Below, in pieces: positions 1 through 13,428 of a stretch of 64,000 bases of DNA; the first letter of the stretch is position 1, and the number at the start of each line of letters is the position of its first letter. Below the pieces are notes generated by a model, which saw nothing but the letters and a program-made list of their open reading frames with translations, did no database searches and was not told the DNA's origin. This DNA comes from Phocoena phocoena (taxonomy: Eukaryota; Chordata; Mammalia; Artiodactyla; Phocoenidae): NCBI RefSeq assembly GCF_963924675.1, contig NC_089225.1, positions 82,929,951-82,993,950 of the forward strand, read 5' to 3'. Made by a program: the position numbers and the translations under genes.

Positions 1-1090
1 TATCAGACACATCTGATAAAGGACTATTATCCAAAATATACAAAGAATTTTAAAGCTCAACAAGAAAATGAACAACCCAATTTAAAAACTGGGCCAGAAA
101 CCTGAACAGAACTCACCAAAGCTTACACAGATGGCAAATAGCCTGTGAAAAGATGCTCATGTCATATGTCATTAGAGAACTGCTATTGTTGTTTTAATTT
201 AAACAACGATATACCACTACACACATATTAGAATGGCCAAAATCCAAAACACTGAAAACATCAAATGCTGGTGAGGTTGTGGAGCAACAGGAACTCTCAG
301 TCATTGCTGGTGGGAATGCAAAAGGGTACAGCCACTTTAGGAGATAGTTTGGTGGTCTCTTACAAAACTAAACATGCTCTTACAATATTCCAGTAATCAA
401 GCTCCTTAATATCTACCGAAATGAGATGAAAACTTACCTCCACCCCAAAACCTGCGCACAGATGCTTATAGCAGCTTTCTTTATAAATGCCAAAACTTGG
501 GAAGCAACCAAGATATCCTTCAGTAGACAAATGGATAAACTGTACTACATCCAGACCACGGAATATTATTCAGTGCTAAAAAAAAGATGAGCTATCAAGC
601 CATGAAAAGACATGGAGGAACCTTAAATGCATATGACTAAGTGAAAGAAGCCAACCTGAAAAGGCTACATATTGTATGATTCCAACTATATGACATTCCG
701 AAAAAGTAGAACTATGGAGACAGTAAAAAGATTAATGGCTGTCAGAGGTTAGGGACAGGGAGGGATGAATAGGTGGAGTACAGAGCATTTTTGTGGGAGT
801 GAAACTACTCTGTATGATACTATAATGATAGCTACACATCATTACACATTTGTCCAAAGCCATAGAATGTACAACACCAAGAGTGAACCCTAATGTAAAC
901 TATGGACTCTGGGTGATAATAATGGTCAACACTTGTTCATCAATTATAACAAACGTACCACTCTGGTGGGGGATGTTGATAATGGGGAAGCTATGTACGT
1001 GTGAGGGCAAGCGGTATATTGGAAAACTCTGTACCTCCTTCTCAATTTTATTGTGAACCTAACACTGCTCTTAAAAAATAGTCTATTCAA
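1..1090 (+). mobile_element. Old L1 (L1MB-like) 3' part, cut by the window edge
   Basis: A degraded ORF2 C-terminus (tggtgaggttgtggagcaac, cattgctggtgggaatgcaa) runs into a 3' UTR (aaccctaatgtaaactatgg) ending with gtgaacctaacactgctct and taaaaaatagtctatt. It is eroded and non-functional. Confidence 0.8.
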
Positions 1091-2689
1091 AAGTGGAATA
1101 TAAAAATTTAAATATAGCATTCTGATATTGGTTATAAACACCAAAACAGTATTTTCATACTCCCATTTTATTATTATATTATTTACCAAATACAACAGAA
1201 TACAACCATTGCTATCTTTTGAAGCAGTGACATAAAAAGTCATTCAATTGTAAGATTAAACTCCCAGATCAGTTTCTGCTCCACAGGCTAAAAAGTTGAC
1301 ACATAGGAAGAAAGGATTAAAGAAACAAGAGAAACAACCAGTTAACATACATTAAACCAATCAGATTTCCTAGCCATCAATAAGAAACCATTTTTATGTA
1401 GAGCAGCCAGGTGGGCCTATTTTAACATCCAAACTCAGCTATTCTTCCATTTGCTCAAAATACTACTCTTAATAAATACATAAATTGGTCAAACTTGAAT
1501 TTAAGAACTGTGTGCTTAATTTCAACCTAGGCAAATTTTAGTTTATTCTTCTCCAGTTTATTAGAAGGATAATCAATCCCTGCTAGAAGCTTTTAGAAGA
1601 AACAATTGATCAAAATGCCTCTAACTATTAGAGTTTGAATGTCACTGGAGCAAAACTGGAAATAAAAATATTTGTATCAAATTGCAAGATTCATAGTATT
1701 TTATACTTTCCATGGGTAATAAGCTCTTCCTCAGAAAGTTGGCTTGTATTTACTATATTTAAGCTAGAATCGTATCTTTTAACCATAACAACCATAGAAA
1801 GGAAGAAACTGTTTTAAGCTGAGTGCTGTGCAATACAGGAAAGGTCATTAAATCTCTGCTGATGTGTTTAGATTATATACTGAGAAGACATCTAATAGTT
1901 TACTTATTTAGGCAAGGTAAATCTCTGTTCAATGTCTGCAGGCCAAGTTGAATACAAAGAACAAAGCTTTATTCATCCCATCTTCTCTTCTGTTTGTTAA
2001 AGTTGACAAACTCAGGTAGGTCTTAAGTTTTCTGCCCCTTATCTTTGGGCTATCCCTTTGTTCACACTGTTTGTCTCACAACCATCCTTAACATAAGTAA
2101 AAGATACCTCACACATATAACAACTTAACTTTCTCTCCTATCCCTTCCCTTAAAAGGGCAAGAGACAACCTATTTTTCCACCTGAAAAACTCCTGTGTGG
2201 CTATCAATAACCATCAAATGCCAAGCCTCCTCAAATTTACATAAAGGACAAAAACTCCGTTAAGATCTTATGATTAAATGAAAGCCAATGCTGTGGTTAC
2301 AAAGTGTTACAGCATTCTCTTCATGTTACAGCATTCTCTTCAGCGTAAAAATTAGAATACTTACAGAAAGAGTTACAGTTGCAAAGAACTGGCTAGTGAA
2401 TTCCTTCAACTAAGAAATTATTAAGGCTTTGTGGGTTTGGAACCAATGGGATTGAAATTAAGGAGCTGAAGAGTAGTTAGCAATTTCTTTGAGGTCCAGT
2501 TTGTTTCACAGATTACAATAAAGTTGTGTAAATTAAAATGATTCAAAGAAAACTTGGAGTGATTAACACTTTAATGCCCACAAAATGTTCTATTCTATAA
2601 AACTGCTTAGAGCCAAAATAATAATAGTAACAACTAGTCTGCTTCCCCCTGAAGAAATCACGAAACAGATTCTCTCACTAAGAAGAGAA
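1091..2689. other. Unassigned intronic DNA
   Basis: AT-rich, with no repeat I can name except the 19-bp duplication at 2305-2342, and no plausible exon. Confidence 0.6.
2305..2342 (+). repeat. 19-bp perfect tandem duplication
   Basis: tgttacagcattctcttca occurs at 2305-2323 and again at 2324-2342 without mismatch. Confidence 0.97.
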
Positions 2690-2885
2690 CTCATATTAAC
2701 TGAACACCTACTTGCCACACACTACAAGGCATGTATCTCATCTAATTCTCAATAATGCAGGGGCTAACATTATTATTATTATGTCCACTGAACTAATTAA
2801 GGCCCAGAAAGACTTATCTTTCAAAGATCATACAGGCAGTTACCAAGTGAATAACTACTTGCTCTTTCTACCATGTCACAGTCCC
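2690..2885 (-). mobile_element. MIR SINE
   Basis: Reverse-oriented MIR pattern: tgaacacctacttgccacac, gtatctcatctaattctcaa, ggcccagaaagacttatc, agatcatacaggcag. Confidence 0.7.
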
Positions 2886-3084
2886 TTTTGTCCTTAAGGA
2901 TTATACCATACATATACTTTGGGGATAACAGTAAATAAAAACCGCTTATCAAAAATAAAAGACTTTCAGTAATATAAAAGCATTTTTACAACTCCTCTGA
3001 AGCAAAAAAAAGGGTGGTTAACAGTACAGCAGTCCTTGAAACCTCAATGGTCACTAGAGGACCATTCTTTTACATGACAGATGT

Positions 3085-3390
3085 TTGTCGAGACTGTGCA
3101 GGCTTGGGCTTGAGTGCAGGGTATACAGAGCTCCTGCTCTCATGGAGCTTACATTTAACAAGAGACAAGAAAGAAACAGGTATGAGATAAGTCAGTTAGT
3201 GGTCAGTTCTATGAAAAAAAATAAAATAAAGCAGGTCAAAGGAGTAAAGAGTGAAAAAAATGCATTATTATTTCAGGAGGTCAGGGAAAGCCTTTCAAAT
3301 GGTACCCAGAGACTTAAGGGCATCAGATCAGCAATGTGTCTTTTGCCCATTGCTCTCATTTATGGCAAAATAGTCCTGTGCTGGCACTAA
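3085..3390 (+). repeat. Ancient interspersed repeat, 5' fragment
   Basis: ctgctctcatggagcttaca, gtcagttagtggtcagttct, gaggtcagggaaagcctttc match the start of the same repeat. The 101-codon open frame across it is incidental. Confidence 0.5.
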
Positions 3391-4080
3391 TGCTGCTCCT
3401 AGAAGAAATAGGTTGGCATTGTTTTTGCAGAGGCTCCTGGCTCAGAACTGTATAATGGGGTAGTTATTTCATTAACAGTGATATAATGACAACTGGATTG
3501 GGGATGGAAACAAACAAACAAAGCATTCTTTTTGCATTCTTGGCCTAAGCAGTGTTACTGTGTTCATTTTACTGTGTTCTAACTACCCAGTGTTACAAAG
3601 TCCTAGTTTGGAAAAGTGCAGGTCAGAGGTGAGTCAGTAACTGGGACACCATGCTTTTGGGTAAGGGGAACCAGACTGCCACACAGGTGGTATGAAAGAG
3701 GTATAAACTCAACTTAGCTTCAAAACTGCCATGTGCTCTGGTAGAGGGCACTGACATCGAGAGGTCCCTGTGGCTCTGGTTATCTAGGAATTTCTGGCAC
3801 CTCGCCCTTGACTCCATCCCCCACTCCACCCTAAACGTTTAGGTTCTATGCTACTGAGTCACCTTCCTGATCAAATGTCTTGTTGTATAAAAGCAGGGCA
3901 GTATATAGAGGTAGCTGGAGTCAGATGTTGGCCACATACACCAGTAATGCCAGCACTTGGATCTGAGTAGCGATGGCTCTGACGCTGCAGTGAGTATCAA
4001 CATCTCTTGGGCAAAGGGAGATGAGAATACTGCCTGCACTTTTTCCAAACTTGCAAACACCTACTCTCCCTGTTATAGGA

Positions 4081-4172
4081 ACTCTGTTCTGTTCACTGCC
4101 GTATCTCAAGGGTTGTAAACAGTGTCTGGCATATAATAGGTATTCAGTAAATATTTGTTGAATGAAGTTATT
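4081..4172 (+). mobile_element. L2 3' end
   Basis: Reads ttcactgccgtatctcaagg, ctggcatataataggtattc and aaatatttgttgaatgaa, the canonical LINE-2 terminus. Confidence 0.8.
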
Positions 4173-4214
4173 CTCTTCAATAGATTCTCACTGCATTTAG
4201 CGGGGGGCGGGGGG

Positions 4215-4725
4215 GGGAACTCCTTAGTGTGCCTTGAATGATCTGATTCCTGTCTACCTCTCCAAACCTAAATCAAGATACTCATATCTTCATTCAACTA
4301 CTCAACTACTGTGGCTCCAGCAACATAATATTTCTTCAGCTTCTCAAACATGCCAAGCTTTTTTCTCCCTGGACCTCTCTACTTGGAACATTTCCCTTCA
4401 CCCTCAAGCTGGCTTCTTTTCATCCTTCAAGCTTTACATTAAATGTCACCCCTTATAAGGGCCTTTGCTGATGTTACCATCTAAAGGAAATGTAGCCCTA
4501 ATCCTCCCCCCAGTATTCTCTATTACTTACCTTGTTTCCTTCATAGCACTTAACATGATTTAGAGTTTGTTTACATGCTTGCTTGTAAACGTTTTTTTTA
4601 TCTATATTCCTAAATAGACTGTGAGCTGCTGAGGGCAGGGACGATGTCCACTTCATACAAAATTATTGTATACCCCAGCACCTAACGCAGTACATGATTA
4701 AACAAATATTTGTTGAATAAATAGG
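4215..4725 (+). mobile_element. L2 element, 3' part
   Basis: A long L2 stretch: ctgtctacctctccaaacct, ttcatagcacttaacatgat, gtgagctgctgagggcaggg and the terminal atatttgttgaataaatag. Confidence 0.85.
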
Positions 4726-4769
4726 CAATGGAAATAGTAATATGTTACACTTCATCTGAGAGCAGTATA

Positions 4770-5050
4770 CAAAATGCACTGGAGGAGGGACAGGCAAAAA
4801 TAGACAAGAGTCGTGGCTCTAATAAAAAATACGAGGCTGCTTTAGGGTGGTGGCAATGGGAATGAAATGGATGGGTGAACTCAACCAATCCTACAGATTA
4901 TGACAAGCTTATTAGAGCTCTCAGATAGTAAGTGACAAGAAGAAAGGCACCAGATGGCTCAAACCTGGGTAAGTGGGAGAGTGGCAGCATTGTGTACAGA
5001 AACAGAGGCGTCAAAAGAAGAAAAGAGACATAAATTGTGAGGCCCCAGGG
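4770..5050 (+). repeat. Ancient interspersed repeat, 3' fragment
   Basis: gctttagggtggtggcaatg, gggaatgaaatggatgggtg and later text resemble the distal part of the same repeat. Weak. Confidence 0.35.
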
Positions 5051-5478
5051 AGAGTGTGGTTAAGGAAGCTGAAGACCTGCAGAACTGGAGGTGCTGGTCA
5101 TCTTCCAGGAAATGTCTGACAGCGACCTCTCAGGAAGAGAGACCTGATCTATTAACAGAGATCCTAGTTGAAGCTATGAGAGTGGATTCCAGAGAGAGAG
5201 TGAACAGAGAAGGAAGAGCTAAGAAAAAGGGAAGAATTTTGCTCTGGTTATAACGTACATGGCTACCATATGCTTAAGATTTCTAAATTTCCCTCATCTT
5301 TAAGCTGCTTCTACCCTATTCCTAGATCTCCTTTAAGGAGAGAAACTCAAGCAAAAGAAAGGGTTTTATTGCTGATTCTTGAGTCTTCTCTTTGAGCTGT
5401 TACTCATGGAGATTTTAATTTTAGCTTTACCGTCTTCTTTCACAAGTTTATAAAGTTAAGAAGAAATAATTTTTTAAA

Positions 5479-5616
5479 GTCCGGGAAGATCCCACATGCC
5501 ACGGAGCGGCTGGGCCCGTGAGCTGTGGCCGCTGAGCCTGCGCATCCGGAGCCTGTGCTCCGCAACGGGAGAGGCCACAACAGTGAGAGGCCCGCGTACC
5601 GCAAAAAAAAAAAAAA
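5479..5616 (+). mobile_element. CHR-2-type SINE, 5'-truncated
   Basis: Begins inside the element at gtccgggaagatcccacatg, continues to gaggcccgcgtaccgc and ends in an A tail. The tRNA-like promoter head is missing. Confidence 0.9.
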
Positions 5617-5618
5617 GA

Positions 5619-7718
5619 AAGAAACCCTCTGATACGATAATAAAAACTTAAGAGACATAAACCATAATTACTTTGTATATTCTTCAGAAACTATCTATAA
5701 CCAAGTCTGACATGCTTGAATTTAACATTATTTAAATAAAATAACAAAACAAAAACATGACTTGTGAGGAGGTAGAAAGCTATTCAGCTTCCCTATTCTG
5801 TTCTTCCTGAGTTAATGATGACAGTGGCTAAGTGATTTTAAATTGTTGTAAAATGCAAGCCCAATGAAAATCCAGCTGGACTGATTCAAACCATTCTGAG
5901 GGCAGAGAACTGAGAAATTTAAATTGCAGCCTTCTCTTCCAATTTGATTAAACTAATGTAAAGTAAGATTCTGTTTATATAAATAAATGTTTAATTAAAT
6001 GAGGCATTGATAATATAAACAAAAATTAAAAAACAAAGTTTGCTAAAGTACCTCACAGCACGGATGACCATTAGAAGTAAGTTAAAATTAAACAATGATT
6101 TTCAGACTTCAAAATTAAATACAATGTTAAACTAGAAAAAGTGCCAACACACTTGGGCAGGCTGTCAGGTATTTACGGAAGTTAAAAACTAGTGAAAAAT
6201 TACTGAAAATATTTTCTACTCTCAGTATTTTCTGATAGTTATTAAGATCAGTAAATAATTACCTTCAGTAAGAGAAAAAAATACCTGTATTAAGAACAAA
6301 GGTGCAAAAATAAGAAAGCACAACCTGAGAAATCTGAGAGCACAGTCAAAAACAGAAATTACATTCTACCTATAAGGCAATAAATATTTACATGCAGGTG
6401 GAAGAAGAAGTATCACCTTGGTCAGCAAATGAGAAGGTTTTCCTGCAATGTTTCTCAGAAGAAGGGAGGTTTCCCTGTCCAGATAGGAGTGCTTGTGCAG
6501 AAAAAGAGAGAGAAAAACAAACAAAAAAAAAGGCAATAGAAGTCAGTGGAGGTTTTATGTGTTTAAAATATAACGTTGACAAAGCAAGAATGATTCTCTA
6601 CCATTAATTTCATATTTTACCTAAACTCAATGAAATATGACCAAATTTAAAAAAAGAAAAAGAAAAGGAGGGGGAGGGAAAGATACCACCTTTGCCAGCA
6701 GGCATGCCCTAGCCCACTCCTGCTGACCCCTCAGCTCTGGGAAAATGGATCACACCCTGCAAAGATCACAGAGCAATTTGTCCTTTAGGGCTGTGCTTCT
6801 GAGTGCTGTGCACACAGCACAAATAAACAGGTGTCAAAGACGAATGACTATCCCTATTCCTTCCTCAGTTTTAAAACTTTTGCAAGTATTTCTGACCAAA
6901 TCAATGATAGCCACACCAAGAGGAAAAATGTCCATAAATATTTTGCCTAATGGTATCACGTGTTTTCAGTAAAATTTTATTAATTCACTCATTATATCAG
7001 TATTAACAGTACTGTGTTGCCCAAGTAAAGGACTTGTATAGCAAATGAATGATATAAACAAAATATTATGAAGTGTTTTCCCTTAAATTGGTTAAATTAA
7101 TTCAATTAGTATATTTTCATAAAAATGATTTGTGAATACATAGTCCCTAACTGTCCTCTTCCCCCTTAAAACCTTTTTAGTAACACATTGTAAGTTATGC
7201 TTTTGCAACTGTATTTATTAAACTCATATAGTATAAATTGCTGCTGTTTTGATATATGTGTAATTCAGACTTGCTTATTCCTAAATAATTCTAAGTTAGT
7301 ATTTATTTTTTAATGTTATGTAGTTACTAACCACCATTTAAAACAATGCATGGCACAGCTAAGTGGAGTTATAGAAAGTATTCTATAATATTATATTTTA
7401 TAAATCTAAGTATATATATCAAGTTATTCTTGAGAAACAAATGTTTTGGAGAGAAATACTAGAACAGCACCTACTCTCATAAAGTTCGTTGTCACAGATA
7501 ACAAGATACACTACTTCAAAATTAAAACACTGTTACAGAAAATAATATTAACTTAATCTTTGCTCATATCTGCACTATGTTGTGTTGGGTTTGCTATACT
7601 GTGTGTCACTGCCTGTATTTTTTTTTTAGCTTTTAGTTCAAGATGAACCTTACAAGCATACCTGCCCCTTTCACCTACTCCTGGGGGGGAAAAAAACAAA
7701 AAACAAAACAAACAAACA
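5619..7718. other. Unassigned AT-rich intronic DNA
   Basis: Contains an A/G-rich run at 6640-6685. Open frames near 6390-6600 and 6745-6970 lack any recognisable protein signature. Nothing else seen. Confidence 0.6.
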
Positions 7719-7731
7719 AAAAAACCCTAAG

Positions 7732-7972
7732 GGCTTCCTTGGTGGCGCAGTGGTTGGGAGTCCGCCTGCCGATGCAGGGGACACGGGTTCGTGCCCCGGT
7801 CCGGGAAGATCCCACATGCTGCGGAGTGGCTGGGCCTGTGAGCCATGGCCACTGAACCTGTGCGTCCGGAGCCTGTGCTCCGCAACGGGAGAGGCCACAA
7901 CAGTGAGAGGCCCGTGTACCGCAAAAACAAACAAAACAAAACAAAAAAAACAGTAAAAAAAAAAAAAAAAAA
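7732..7972 (+). mobile_element. CHR-2-type SINE, full length
   Basis: The tRNA-derived head (gggcttccttggtggcgcag, B box gggttcgtgcc) is followed by the unique body and a complex A/C-rich tail. The flanks share an aaaaaaccctaag direct repeat (about 7719-7731 and after 7973), taken as the target-site duplication. Confidence 0.92.
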
Positions 7973-7989
7973 CAAAAAACCCTAAGATT

Positions 7990-9290
7990 TAAAACAAAAA
8001 CTGGACATTTTCATCAATATTAGCACTAAAAGGTCAAACAATAATAAGAATGGAGAAAATTATCTCTAGGTCCTCATTTACCTAGATGGTATAATCCCCT
8101 GAAGGCAAAGATTAGTTGGCTCACCTATAAAAACGCCAGGTAAGCAGAAATTTCTGAAAATTGAATTTAATTTGAGGTTAGCAATCAGCTAAGACCAGGA
8201 AGAAAACTGAGAAGGACAATTAAAAAGAGCAACTATAACTTTCATTGCTCTTATTCTCATTCATTTTTTGTTATTCATATATAATGGGAAAAACGTATTC
8301 TTATGTAATTATGTGGAACATATAGAAAATAATTTCTTGAAAATCTAGTCCTATTTGTCTTACTCATAAAAGTTACTTTCTCAGATAAAGATCCCCCAAA
8401 TGAGTAGAATATCTATATTCAGATAATTATTTTTCAAATTAAAAAAAAATTCTGCTTGAGGCCATCGAAACAAACTATTCTTTGGTAAATATAATTCTAG
8501 ACATTAAATTCAAGTTTAAACTTAAAAAAAAAGATCTTACAAAATTTACTCAGTCTTCAAACTCAAATCACCTCAAGACTTCAAATCACTAAAAAAATCT
8601 ATATCTGATCAGTAAGAAACAATATTATCTAACTGTATTTGTTTAAAGACCCAGAAGTAGAAGTTACTGATTTTAAAATACTGAAAGGTTTAAATACCTT
8701 AAAATAAAAAGAGGATAATCATTAATGGTTGGTGACCCCCAAAAACACATCTAAAAAAATGAGACTACAAGCAGTAGCTGAACAAGATCATAACCCCTTT
8801 GTGTTTGGGACAGTCACTCAGCCATGCACTGCTTCACCACTGGCCAGGGCTCCACGTTCCCTCTAAGCTACAGGTATTTGTAGCAGAAAAAAATGAAAAT
8901 CTAGAAACCACAAGCAGCTAACACCTTCCTTCAATAAATGCCTTATCTTCCTTCCCCTACTGGCGCCCGTCACACAGTGCTCTAGAATTGCTCAGGAGGG
9001 AGGTGCTGGTGGCCGAGAACTGGTTACTGGAGAAAGATGCGAGAGGGATGAGGAGAGTGGAGTGCAGGTGGAGGACTGAGAAAAGGGAAAGACACAGTGT
9101 TCTGGGCACACTGTCAAATCAGCCTCAGTCTTGGTACACGTGGCTCGTAACAAAAATGCACATAGCTTCATTTAAATAGGGCCTTCTTATATTTTCTTTT
9201 ATTTACCACTAACAACACAAAGTCAGTAGCCTATTTTTAATCCATTTCACTGGTGTATTAGCCCATTTTCTCTCTCTCGTCTATTTCCCT
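7990..9290. other. Unassigned intronic DNA
   Basis: AT-rich to about 8750, then more mixed. No repeat or coding signal recognised. Confidence 0.55.
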
Positions 9291-9480
9291 CCTTTTTTCA
9301 TTTATTCACTATTTATTCAGCACTGAACCTGGAACCAGGCCAGGCACTGGAGATGCAAAGGCACTCCCTGCTCTCACAGAGTTTAGAGTCTAATAGGGAG
9401 ATAACTGACAACTATAATACAGTATGTTAAGTGGTATAGGAGCAAGTAAGAGGTAGAGGCAGTGTCTAAACCCAAATTAG
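9291..9480 (+). repeat. Ancient interspersed repeat, 5' fragment
   Basis: ggccaggcactggagatgca, ctgctctcacagagtttaga, gtctaatagggagataactg match the same repeat. Confidence 0.5.
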
Positions 9481-9581
9481 GGGTTCAGCAAAGTACTTCT
9501 GAAAAGGCCTAGAGTCCTGGAGGATGAGTAGGAGGCAGCTGTGGGGGGGGTGGAGGGTAGAGACAGAGCAAAGGGAGATAT

Positions 9582-9765
9582 CAGTGGTTCTCAACTTGGG
9601 TGGTGCTTCCCTCAAGGAGGCATTTCATAAAAAGCTGGGGATATTTTGGGCTGTCACAATGAGGAGGAGGGGGGCATTACTGGTATTTATGAGGAGGGAA
9701 GTCAGAAATGCTAGATGCCCTGCAAGCACGGAACAATGTCATATAATAACAAGTCCCACATCACA
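9582..9765 (+). mobile_element. hAT-Charlie element (MER5-like)
   Basis: Starts cagtggttctcaacttggg and carries ggggatattttgggctgtca and a cattactggtatttatg segment, a diverged relative of MER5. Exact subfamily not assigned. Confidence 0.6.
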
Positions 9766-9779
9766 CATGAATTTTTAAT

Positions 9780-11090
9780 GTCCTTATTATAGATGGGAAT
9801 TCCTGTTGATAACAATCTGAGTTTAGAACTCAGTAACTCCATTTTACACATAAGAACAAAGTATTTCTATATAGTTTTGATATTCAGTGACTCTTCCAGG
9901 AATGCTATTTACCATGTAAAATAAATTGAGGGAAGCCTGCACTTAATTCCCATTCAACATTTACCAAGAATTATTCATTATGTTGGAAAATCATTTCACC
10001 AATGGAAACCCAGCTTGAAGTAAGATTTGCCAATATGAGAACTGGTAGTATCAGTGTGCACTCTGTCACATGCAAATAAATGATAGGAGAGAACTGATAT
10101 TCCTTTTAACAGAATTAAGAACCAGATACTGTTAAATTAATGAAAAGACATGAAAGGCAGGAATTTCACTGAGTTTCATTAACACAGATTATTTTAAAAT
10201 ATTTCAATTACTATATCTTTCAGAGTTATTTAAAATATAGCACAATGAGAAATCCGTAATGTAAAAAGTCAAATATAAAAATCATTTTATCACTACCTCA
10301 TCCCACACTACAAGGCAGGGAATAATTTTGTCACTACAATTATAAATAAGCATCATCTTATTTGCAAGAATTTTGTACTTCACCGTTTTCTTTTCTTTGG
10401 CAATCTATAAATTGTGTCAGCACATTATCCCTACTTCATTTAAGGTTATTTCCCTTTATAAAATTACCATATACAGGAACGTTTTGTCTGCTATTATGTG
10501 CCATAACATGTTTTAATTCTGGGTCCACCCATATTTCTGCTTTGTTTTTCCTGTAAAAATGACTTCTGATCTCACTTTTCTTAAATCCAAAGTTATTATT
10601 ATACTTATTATACTTATTATACTTATTATACTTATAAATAAGTATAGGATTTGACTATTTCATTGTGTCTTTTAGTACAGTTTTTAAATGGCCAATAATT
10701 TAAAACCTGAAAGATACATTATAATATTATAAATTATTTTTGGCTATTTCTCCTTCATACTAGGTGTTAGGGCATTAAATTCACTAAAAAAACAAAAACA
10801 GGTATGTAGGTAAGTTATATTATCTATGAATTTCATTTGGGATAGTAAAAGTATTGCTATAAATTATCTGTTATAAAATAGGGGTATTGGGACTGAAAGG
10901 ACTGAGAACTGCTGCCTGGGCGGAAGGGACAAGTAGATGACAATGCAAATATTAAAGTACGAGTGGCTGATGCTTAAGAATGTAGGGGAGGGGCCAAAGG
11001 TAAGGCTGGAGAAGTGTTTTTCACTAAGCAGGATATAACCCATTAGTGGGTTGTGGAATCAATTCACTGGGTTACTACCAGTATTTTTAA
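9780..11090. other. Unassigned AT-rich intronic DNA
   Basis: Only the 9-bp tandem repeat near 10597 stands out. Confidence 0.55.
10597..10634 (+). repeat. 9-bp tandem repeat (TATTATACT)n
   Basis: Four near-perfect copies of tattatact, then a degenerate unit tataaataag. Confidence 0.92.
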
Positions 11091-11092
11091 AG

Positions 11093-11142
11093 GATAGGAA
11101 GGAAGGAAGGGAGGGAGGAAGGGAAGGAGGGGAGAAGGGAAG
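11093..11142 (+). repeat. Purine (GGAA/GGGA)n tract
   Basis: ataggaaggaaggaagggag continues as an almost pure G/A run for about 50 bases; a T16 run follows at 11183-11198. Confidence 0.9.
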
Positions 11143-11226
11143 GTCAGAGGGAATCTGATTCAACTGCGTGCGGGTCAGGGACTTTTTTTTTTTTTTTTAA
11201 TGCTTCATAGATGACTCTGAAGCAGC

Positions 11227-11482
11227 AGTGTCTAATGGAAATATAATATGAACTACAAATGTAATTTAAAGTTTTCTAGTAACCACTTTTTTAAAAAAGT
11301 AAAAAGAAAATGATGAAATAAACTAATATTAGCATCCTTTATTTTATTCTTTTATTCATACTGAGTCTTCAAAATCCAGTATGTGTTTTTATCTTTATAG
11401 CACATCTCAATTTGGATTAACATTTGAAGTGCTTAATAGCCTCTTGTGGCTAGTGGCTACCGTTTGGAACAGCGCAGCTCTG
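11227..11482 (+). mobile_element. Non-autonomous hAT element
   Basis: The termini resemble each other in inverted orientation (cagtgtctaatggaaata at the left; ggctaccgtttggaacagcg at the right) around an AT-rich core with tggctagtggctacc. A known mammalian hAT pattern, family not assigned. Confidence 0.55.
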
Positions 11483-12159
11483 AAGCATCCAGGTGTGTCA
11501 ACCACTGACCAGAGGATACATTTTTGAAGAAATTAGGTTTTCTGTTAAGCATCAGTGCAGAAGAGTCATTACACTTGATATCCCCATTCTGAAGAACAGC
11601 TAAATTTAGTAATATCTTGAGAAATTTACAGAAGCCCTTAGCTTAATAAAAAAGGTTCTGATATAAAATTTCTCTATACCAAATATACAACCACCAACAT
11701 ACTCTTACCATGAGTTTTAACATTCAATAATACTGTATCATACAGTTGCTCATTTGTTTCTGCTTATTTATTAAGCTTTGTTTGTGTTCAAAAAATTGAG
11801 ATATATGACAAGGTTTCACCATCAGGAGTTCTAGAGAATGCATTCCTCTTCACTAATAAAATTTGAGTAGTCCCAATGGACATGTTTACAGAACTTACAG
11901 GTGTCAGCTCAGCCTGTTCTTCTGTGAAGTCAATATGACGCTTGGCCTGCTTGCTGGGACATCTCAGAGAAATAGCATGCTGTGAAAATGCAGGAAGGAA
12001 GAAAATGATAGGTAAAGGAGGTGGAAAAGGGCAGTTCTCATTATCATGCAGGAAGAGAAAATGATCACTGAAATGAATCACTGAAACAAAATAGTAATGA
12101 AAAGTTGCATGCACCTCATTATACTGTGCAAAAATAGAAAAGCTAAGAACCAGATGATC

Positions 12160-13065
12160 CTAACCCTTGATAATTTAAGGATAACCTCACTCTCCTTCTG
12201 GACAGTAGAGCTCTATCGGAGAACTACACAAAAAGAGTGTGTCCAGTACCAATTCATACTGAACCCCAACTGGGCCTTAACTGTTCTTTAGCAGTACTCT
12301 TAATCTTTTCTCCTCTCTAAGTCATTCCCTCTAAGCTTGTTCTTAGAGGGAACAAGCAGTTTCCAAGTTCTTCAACTTCCTGGTTTCATCCTTCAACCTC
12401 TTCCTATGACCTCACTTCCTCCCATTTCTAAGAAAATCGCATCTATCATGAGGATCTTCATCCCTAAAATGTATCCTACAACTACACCCATATTCTCATC
12501 CTTCTCTCCACTTCTACATGAGTAAATACCCTTTTTTCCCCTCCAAAGCTAACCATGTCCTAGATCCCACTCATTCCCCTTCTAATATCTCAGTCTCTGA
12601 TACTCAACTGGTCTAGCTTACTGGGGCTGAGAAGGACAGAAAAACATTCAATTCTTCTGGGTACCCTCCTCTTGTTAAACTATTATTTTTTACTTTCATT
12701 ATTTTTTACTTTTGAATTCAGCTACGGTGTACCTCTTGCACTTATCCCTTAATTCCCTGCAATCTAGCATCCGCCTTTCTTCTCCAAAGTCTTCATCCTT
12801 TGAGTTGTAATGCATTCTGTTATTCATTCTCAAAGTCATCAATGACCTTTTAACCAAGGTGTCTGTCTTTCCTATCATAGTACTTTACTCACTGTACTAA
12901 AATTGCTTCTTTGGTTGTCTGTATTGACACCCCTTTCCTCAGACAATAAATTATAATCTCCTAAGGACGTCGTGTATTATGTTCATAGTTTTATCCCTTA
13001 CAGCCCATCACAGTGTCTAGGTGCTCCAATACTTATGGAATGTATGAATAACTATTACTTCTTGG
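12160..13065 (+). repeat. Pyrimidine-rich ancient repeat, family not assigned
   Basis: Segments such as ctccaaagctaaccatgtcc, ccctgcaatctagcatccgc, gtcatcaatgaccttttaac and the terminal acagcccatcacagtgtcta follow a known old mammalian repeat layout, with an L2/L3-like end. Open frames here are incidental. Confidence 0.4.
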
Positions 13066-13259
13066 CCTTCATGCCACTTGCTTGGCCAGATCAAGACTGT
13101 TTTTGCTTTCCCCTCTATACATTTTCTCAGTCAACATATCCTATAGCGCTGTGTCAATCACTGCATCAATGGGAGGCCTATCAAATCTATAATGCCATTA
13201 TCCTCATTTTTAGGAAATAAAGACTTAAGTATTAAGGGCTAAAAAGGCATGATAAATGC

Positions 13260-13428
13260 AACCAACTCTCAAATGGTTCAGGAAAAAAATGTATATACAT
13301 AAAAAATAAAGTGTGGCAAAACGTTAAAAATTAGTGAACATGAGTAAAGAGTTTCATGAGTTCTTTGTACTATTCTTTCAAATTTTTGTAAATTTGACAT
13401 TATTTCAAAATAAAAAGTTTAAAAAATA
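13260..13428 (+). mobile_element. L1ME-type 3' end
   Basis: The short terminal piece reads ctctcaaatggttcagg, then tttgtactattctttcaa, then ttatttcaaaataaaaagtt, the same 3' end type as at 40310-41395. Confidence 0.75.

Noticed and set aside
12337..12525. Pyrimidine-rich open frame resembling a small gene
   Set aside because: It lies in an ancient pyrimidine-rich repeat and has no start context, splice support or protein similarity that I recognise.
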